A stretch of DNA of 33,644 bases. Source: Planctomycetota bacterium (lineage in GTDB: Bacteria > Planctomycetota > Phycisphaerae > WQYP01). Under the pieces are notes generated by a model that saw only the letters and a program-made list of their open reading frames with translations, did not search any database and was not told the origin of the DNA. Numbering within the stretch: position 1 is the first letter of the stretch; every line of letters begins with the position of its first letter. Location of the stretch: contig JAJYZF010000043.1 in the NCBI GenBank assembly GCA_021800165.1, positions 1-33,644 on the forward strand, read 5' to 3'. Shown piece after piece: positions 31,978 to 33,644 of this stretch. The position numbers were made by a program, and so were the translations under genes.

Positions 31978-32784
31978 ATGACTACCAGACATGAGCAGAA
32001 ATACCTTGCAATTCTCACCGAGGCGTTGTCAGTCTGCGGCGATTATCGCCCAAAATTCGGGCAGGGCGGGCAGGCAGGGCTGACACTTGAGGATTTCCAA
32101 AGGCTCTATGAAGCCGACCAGTTCTATTCGTGGTTCGGGCTCAGTTCCCCTCTGATGTACGCAGCCCATAAAGCCGCTGGAGGGATGACCTCCCTGTACC
32201 GCCAAATTGGCATGGGGTGCCAGCGATTATTCGTAGAGATACCCAAAGACCACCTGAGGCTCAACGAAGAGCAGGCGAGCTGGTTCTACACAATCTCGGA
32301 ACCCAACAAGACACAGCGAAGGTTATCGCTGGACGCCAGGATTTCCTTGGATGCAATTGCCGACCCTCAAGCAAAAAAAAGGATAGACAGGTGGATTAGT
32401 GCCGCAGCCGGAACGCTCCAGCTTCCCCGCTCCGGTGGGCACGGCCTTAAGGGCGCTGTTTTTGAGGTCCGACAAGGCTACAAGAGCAAAGACAGCAAAC
32501 GGCAAAACGCCGACGTAGCCAATGCCGCCAACGCGTACGCACATCGCTACCTGCCAGTCGTACTGTTGCTATCGTCACAGATTGACGGAGGCGTCGCTGA
32601 GCGCTATGCGCGTGCCCGATGGCTCCTGCTCACGGGGGTTACGGCGGGCACTCCGCTGGTGAGTGCGTATGTGTTTCTCGATAAGGTTGTCGGGTACGAC
32701 TTGGCGGGTTTCTTGCGGCAAAATTCCAATGCGTTAAAAACACAGATTGAGAGCCTGCTGGAGAAACTGCTCTATGCCAAATAG
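31978..32784 (+). CDS. probable restriction endonuclease
   Basis: A 268-residue cytoplasmic protein. ATG 31978 is the first codon that fits; AGGA lies 13 bp upstream, a weak ribosome binding site. The segments YSWFGLSSPLMYAAHKAAGGMTSLYRQ and KGAVFEVRQGYKSKDSKRQNAD are dense in Glu, Lys and Asp and could hold the metal site, but I cannot name a motif with certainty. The gene overlaps a DNA methyltransferase gene by 11 bp, which makes a restriction enzyme the natural reading. I recall similar proteins paired with DNA methylases, but that is memory and not shown here. No helicase domain is present, so a type II enzyme is more likely than type I or III. Confidence 0.55.
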   Translation: MTTRHEQKYLAILTEALSVCGDYRPKFGQGGQAGLTLEDFQRLYEADQFYSWFGLSSPLMYAAHKAAGGMTSLYRQIGMGCQRLFVEIPKDHLRLNEEQASWFYTISEPNKTQRRLSLDARISLDAIADPQAKKRIDRWISAAAGTLQLPRSGGHGLKGAVFEVRQGYKSKDSKRQNADVANAANAYAHRYLPVVLLLSSQIDGGVAERYARARWLLLTGVTAGTPLVSAYVFLDKVVGYDLAGFLRQNSNALKTQIESLLEKLLYAK

Positions 32785-33586
32785 CGAACAAATCCTCTTA
32801 TTTCCGCACACCGCCCCGGCAATCGGCCGCCGAGAATCGATGACCTTCAAGGCCAACCGAAATCTCGGGCGACACGGGTGGCTTCGGCTCACGCCGGCTT
32901 ATTCGCGACATCTGGTGGAAGCTCTGGTGGGGGCGATTGGCCCAAGTGACCGCGTGCTGGACCCTTTTTGCGGCACCGGTACGACGGCGTTGACCTGTGC
33001 GGAAAAAAATATACGCTGTGATACCGTAGACATCAACCCTTTTCTCGTATGGTTGGCCCGCGCAAAATTGGCATTTTATTCGCCGTCCCACATTGATGAG
33101 GCGCGAGATTTCGGCAACCACCTCAGACAGCCCGCCAGCGACCGGCAACTTTGGCGTCCGCCACTCAAAGATATTGAAAAATGGTGGGATCCCCGTGATT
33201 TGGAGGCCCTGGCGGGGTTGTGCGCCGTGATTAAAGAGGCAAAGATCACCGATGCCGCCCGCAATCTGCTGTTCTCCGCCTTCTGCCGCGTGGCCATCGA
33301 GACCGCACGCGTTTCCTTTAACCATCAATCCATGTCCTTTAAGGCGGCCAGCGCACAGTGGACACTGGCCAATATGGGCACGCCATCGAACCTTCAGAGG
33401 CTTTTCGCCCGACGTCTCGGCGAAATACTGGAAGCGGCTGCCATACCGTTGGGATCCAATCCCCCCACGGCTATTCTCGGAGATTCCCGCGAATTAGACA
33501 AAGTGGTTTCGACCACCTATACTCTCTTCGGGCTGTGGCGGTACTTTTTTCGGGAGTTGCACTTTTCATCACATTTGCGAGAATAG
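32774..33586 (+). pseudogene. DNA methyltransferase lacking its catalytic part
   Basis: The 270-residue frame has a clear SAM site (VLDPFCGTGTTALTCAEKN, motif I at 61-79, then TVDINPFLVWLARAKL) and an upstream motif X-like part (RHGWLRLTPAYSRHLVEAL), the order of amino-methyltransferases. In this family ILGDSRELDKV is followed within ~20 residues by a catalytic (S/D/N)PP(Y/F/W). Here the sequence instead becomes GLWRYFFRELHFSS and stops; no other frame restores the motif. The break is near 33525. It starts inside the last codons of the probable restriction gene. The truncation may come from an insertion or rearrangement that continues beyond the window. Confidence 0.75.
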
Positions 33587-33644
33587 TTAGGGGTACAGGC
33601 TCGCATGGAAGCGGGTCGGCAGTTGAGTTTGTTAATCTGGGGTG

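Overview
The window looks like a chromosomal stretch of a planctomycete-type bacterium, most likely Phycisphaerae-like. This is inferred from gene content only: a prepilin-like protein with an H-X9-DG region, secreted clan GH-A glycosidases next to a sulfatase, a tandem DUF4159 toroid protein, PQQ-like and NHL-like secreted propellers, and loose operons with long GC-rich gaps. No rRNA or ribosomal protein gene is present to fix the taxonomy.

Layout. 1-1000: a 5'-truncated hypothetical gene and a decayed IS4-type transposase. 1027-9833: a plus-strand polysaccharide-use block with a pseudopilin, a small secreted protein, a secreted GH-A glycosidase, a sulfatase, a second secreted GH-A glycosidase and a cytoplasmic GH42/GH14-like enzyme. 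The two halves of the block each begin with a copy of the same ~90-bp non-coding leader (1027-1114 and 6275-6361); the second copy is followed by ~300 bp of hairpin-rich DNA. 9986-14128: MurQ, a SAM methyltransferase, a cupin, and a divergent PhyH dioxygenase/AraC regulator pair with a palindrome between them. 14196-19812: two large secreted beta-propeller proteins. 19829-20768: a divergent rhodanese/JAMM peptidase pair. 20773-23602: a DUF4159 protein flanked by two copies of a small MITE-like element. 23610-24302: TrmB.

24855-33586 is a defence-type island that starts at a tRNA-Pro(TGG) gene. The sequence at the tRNA 3' end, followed by a hairpin and a 'tagagcagg' segment, recurs at ~26.3, ~28.9 and ~31.25 kb; the last copy matches 17 of 18 bases of the tRNA end. 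Three of these repeats lead into a broken copy of a four-helix-bundle (S23/IVP-like) gene: one nonsense mutation, one truncation, one frameshift. Between repeats sit payload units: an orphan PD-(D/E)XK nuclease; MntA/HepT plus an orphan nucleotide-cyclase-like protein; HigBA-like toxin-antitoxin plus a SIR2-like protein; and a probable restriction enzyme with a methyltransferase that lacks its catalytic SPPY part. Each of the three plus-strand payload genes in the first three units follows a shared 19-bp box that ends 89-93 bp before the start codon; in two of them a -10-like hexamer sits at almost the same distance. This gives a cassette-like array, [tRNA-end repeat + four-helix gene] + [minus-strand toxin-antitoxin] + [leader/promoter + defence gene], built by repeated insertion or duplication at tRNA-Pro. 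No integrase is visible in the window. This array is the most interesting structure here.
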